DNA of 64,000 bases, from contig CAJNOP010000384.1 in assembly GCA_905250075.1 (NCBI GenBank), positions 1-64,000 on the forward strand, read 5' to 3'. The position numbers and the translations under genes are program-made. The stretch's first letter is position 1; the number at the start of each line of letters is the position of its first letter. The DNA is from Rotaria sp. Silwood1 (taxonomy: Eukaryota > Rotifera > Eurotatoria > Philodinida > Philodinidae). The notes beneath the pieces were generated by a model that saw only the letters and a list, made by a program, of their open reading frames with translations, was not told where the DNA came from and made no database searches. Of this stretch, positions 61,099-64,000 are shown piece by piece.

Positions 61099-62859
61099 AT
61101 GGCAGGAATACCAGAATTAAATGATTATTTTGATGAAGTAAGAAACAAAAATTAAAATTTTAGATAATTTATTACAATCTAATAATAATGAATGACTTAA
61201 ACAGAACACATATCAATTAGTATGACGTATTTTTGAAATCAATCCGTTAATAATTGCATTAATTGACAAAGAGACAATATTTAGCATACATATAGGGATA
61301 TAAGAGAATCAGTACATCTTAATCTTTGTTTTTGCTCGTGAAAAATAGTCACAGTAGGGTAATTATTTTTTTTTATCATGATAAATATTCAGAAGTCTAT
61401 TATTTCTATTGCGATTGTTCCCATATGTAATGTGACATGTATTTCATAATAATCGTTTGTGCTGTTAAGAGAAATGCCTCTAGTAATGACGTGCATAATG
61501 ACAAAGACGTCACAAGATTCTTATTGGAAGAAAAGGTTTAATATGAACATATTCATATATACTTGCACTTTTCATTCCACGGCAGAGAAAGACAACAGCT
61601 ATTAAGTGGGAAGATGAACATGACAAAAGCTTTACGTAAAGTAAGTGTAATTGAAAATAACAGAATGAAAAAAAAAAGGGCAAATCAATAAGTAGAAATT
61701 ATTGAAATAGTGATAAAAGTTAAATTATAGAAGAAGATGTCATCTCTCAAAATTTTTAAATGGTTTTAGAAATGTAAAATTTACTTTAGATATTTTTCAT
61801 CAATTAAAATTTATTCAGATCAAGCAATAAATATCAAGAATTAATACAGATTTCATTGATTTTTAATAAGTTTAGTTTAACTGAAAAATTTTATTCTTGC
61901 CATAAATTTTCAATGAAAAGAAAATCTTCTTTTATAAAAATGTTTATATTATATAAAAGGAAATTCGAATTCTAGGCTATATTATCCTAATATATTTTTG
62001 TGTCCCTATTTGTCATAAGATTAAATATTTAGTAAACTATGATACTACAGATAACTTTTCGATGTTGTAAATCTTCATAAAAAAAAGAAGATGTCATTAT
62101 TCTAAGCTAAAAAGTTGAAAGATTTCAATGAAATATATAAATAGTAACGATATTCAATTAACTAAAATGACATCTAATGATATTATAAACTTAATGGAAA
62201 ATAAATTAAAAATTTATTTTCAACAGCTTGTAAATAATATGCTTGACATCTGTCGAGAAGAAATTTGTTTAAAATTGAAAAATTTTTTCATTATTTAGGA
62301 TATTATTATTTCTCAAAGTAATTTATCATTATGTAAAGCTAATTATTTTGAAGCATGTTGGTGTAAAATAAATACAAATGAATCAATAACATGTCCATAT
62401 CTATTACGACATGTGAATTCATATTCAAATTCATCATATTTTTGTGTTTTTCATACAATTCGACGAGTTATTGAATGTTTTAATTCAACATTAATATTTC
62501 CACAAAATGATTCAACTTTAACAATTATAGTTTATTTAACAATATTCATATTTACAATAGGTTTTATTGGAAATGGTTTATCAATGATAATTTTATTAAA
62601 TAGAACTTTACGTCGTTTAAGTGTTTATCGTAATTTAACAATATTATGTGCTTTTAATATTTTATATTTATTAGCAATATCAATTCGTCATCTAAATACT
62701 TATCATCAAGATTTACGTAATATTTCATCAAATATGTGTCGTTTACATACATTTATTGTAGCATTTACTGGACATCTTTGTTCATGGCAACTTGTTTCAA
62801 CAAGTATTCAACGTGTATATGCATTACTTAGTTTATATTCTCATCGAACAAAATCATGG
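61099..62859 (+). CDS. rhodopsin-like GPCR, N-terminal part (TM1-TM3)
   Basis: Exon 1, 61099-61137, codes MAGIPELNDYFDE. After a 1,161-bp intron (GTAAGA...TTTAG) exon 2, 62299-62859, continues in phase 0. A Cys-rich extracellular part comes first (LCKANYFEACWCK, ITCPYLLRHV). TM1 follows (YLTIFIFTIGFIGNGLSMIILL, with the GN motif, split here by its Gly-Asn), then TM2 (NLTILCAFNILYLLAI, Asn at the usual Asp position) and TM3 (MCRLHTFIVAF, then WQLVSTSIQRVYAL). The DRY box is replaced by QRV, as in many divergent rotifer receptors. A donor TGG|GTATGT at 62860 ends the exon, and a frame read beyond it stops at 62877. TM4-TM7 must lie in exons to the right. None is convincing before the window ends, so the gene is partial or truncated. 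The ligand is unknown, probably a peptide. Confidence 0.7.
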
Positions 62860-63689
62860 GTATGTACAAGTAGCTAATTAATAAATGCCTTCATTTAAGG
62901 TATCATTTTCTATTTTATTTATACGTTCGATTGTGTGGATGCCCGAACGAATCGAAAAAAAAACATCTACTACATGCGATCATTGAACTTCTATCATTTT
63001 ACGAAGTTTTCTAGTCTCAATAGACCTTCCATCATTCATCTGCATAAATAAATGAATAGAAACACATAGGAGACCTATAATTTCTTTTTCTATTAACATA
63101 ATCATATGTTCATACGATGGACTATTTCACCTCATGATTTGTTTCCCAAAAATAATATATATATATATAAGAATATTATGATTTTCAAAAGTTAATAATT
63201 ATGTTTCTCGTTCTATTTTCTTTATATGTATGAGACTGGTGATAGAAAGCAGTTCGCAATTGTAATAGTTGATATACCGGATGAAAAACTACTGTTTTCT
63301 GTTTGCACTTCCTTTTTATATCTCATTGCATAAATTTTTGTATGTGTCTTACTAAAATGATTGACTTCCGTCAAAACCACATTTTCTTTAAACTATAAGT
63401 ACGCTCAAATCATCCATGTGGCAAAATCAGACGTCAGATCTTGTACAATCAGATGATGTCATACAAAATAAGATCATAGTCTTAGAACTTCTATACTAAC
63501 TCGCACGACAAGATGAATCCTCGGTATATACCATACAAAATTTAATTCTTTAGCTTGGTATTTTGATTACAAATAGAATTCAATAAACCATGATCGTAAG
63601 CAGTAATCTGAGATCAATAGAACTTACTCCAAAGGATTTACGATGAAAATATTGTTCTTGTCTCTAGAGTCCGAAACACAGCTTTTTTT
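62860..63689. other. probable intron or flank of the GPCR gene
   Basis: Just after 62900 a short frame reads VSFSILFIRSIVWMPERIEKK, which might be a decayed TM4, but it stops soon after. Otherwise AT-rich, with a (TA)n tract near 63158-63170. Confidence 0.35.
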
Positions 63690-64000
63690 GACTTTGCACT
63701 AACGGGTGGGGCAAAAGTTTTGCATTAATTTTGTTTTTGATGTAACTCTGGAACACAATGTCGGAGTGACTTCATTTTTTTTTGTTAGAAAGAGCAAAGT
63801 GTCTACTACAAAAATATATAAAAGAATTTGATTGGAAATGTTTTTCTAAGGCCACAATGATCTTAGAACACAAGGCTTGGAAAAATTCTTCCGCAACTTT
63901 GGTCAAATTTTTTTTATTCAAAAATATTTGTTTGAACTTTTTCATTACCCACTTTCGACGCTTTTGAGCACCATATATATACAGTTGTTCAGTACAACGA
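63690..64000. mobile_element. mariner-like sequence cut by the window edge
   Basis: The words GGTGGGGCAAAAGTTTTGCA and GATGTAACTCTGGAACACAA look like the terminal region of Tc1/mariner-type elements and share GGGGCAAA with the 265-bp element at 44155. The 60-codon frame at 63782-63967 shows no transposase motif. The second end would be outside the window. Confidence 0.3.

Overview
The window looks like nuclear DNA of a bdelloid rotifer, probably Rotaria-like. It is strongly AT-rich. Introns are mostly 50-90 bp GT..AG introns. Typical animal housekeeping genes (UBE2W, esterase D, a stefin, a short coilin) sit beside families that bdelloids have expanded or acquired: an R-S-E ADP-ribosyltransferase, an NHL propeller protein joined to repeated PPC-like exons, a GH5-type glycosidase, a Cys-rich GPI-type protein and a divergent rhodopsin-like receptor. 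The taxon is inferred from gene families and intron style, not from a marker gene.

Left part (1-15.6 kb): sparse and decaying. A gene tail leaves the left edge (1-110, +). Two minus-strand relics of a DHX9/maleless-like DExH helicase (about 4.6-4.75 kb and 1.1-2.1 kb) lie in the correct gene order, with a 450-bp inverted-repeat element in the gap between them. A second relic of unknown family lies at 7.75-8.48 kb. The first intact gene is a two-exon ADP-ribosyltransferase (10.23-11.27 kb). A 2.36-kb element with GC-rich subterminal repeats follows (11.75-14.11 kb).

Middle (15.7-29.1 kb, +): one probable mosaic gene. A transmembrane exon is followed by four exons of exactly 399 bp, all phase 1-1 and all coding the same roughly 133-residue PPC-like module, then by a 914-bp exon with six NHL repeats. 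Its introns are long and contain tandemly duplicated intronic blocks and an assembly gap of 10 N. Read together it is a type II membrane protein with an adhesive-looking extracellular part. The NHL exon could also be a separate gene.

From 31.4 to 55 kb genes are more compact with tiny introns: GH5-like enzyme (-), stefin (-) with a duplicated terminal exon, KH-like nuclear protein (-), coilin-like protein (+), a ten-exon basic protein of unknown function (-), a 69-residue protein (+), UBE2W (+) and esterase D (+). Between and inside them are several non-autonomous DNA elements: a 622-bp foldback, a TA-flanked 265-bp MITE, a satellite-bearing foldback in an esterase D intron, and a 1.26-kb hAT-like element with an 8-bp target duplication.

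Right part (55-64 kb): a structured, GC-richer island that may be a non-coding RNA, a secreted Cys-rich protein (-), the first half of a rhodopsin-like GPCR (+), and mariner-like sequence at the edge. Across 24-35 kb there are about six tiny hairpins whose arms resemble short runs of a TGTGGG repeat, the most unusual recurring pattern in the window.
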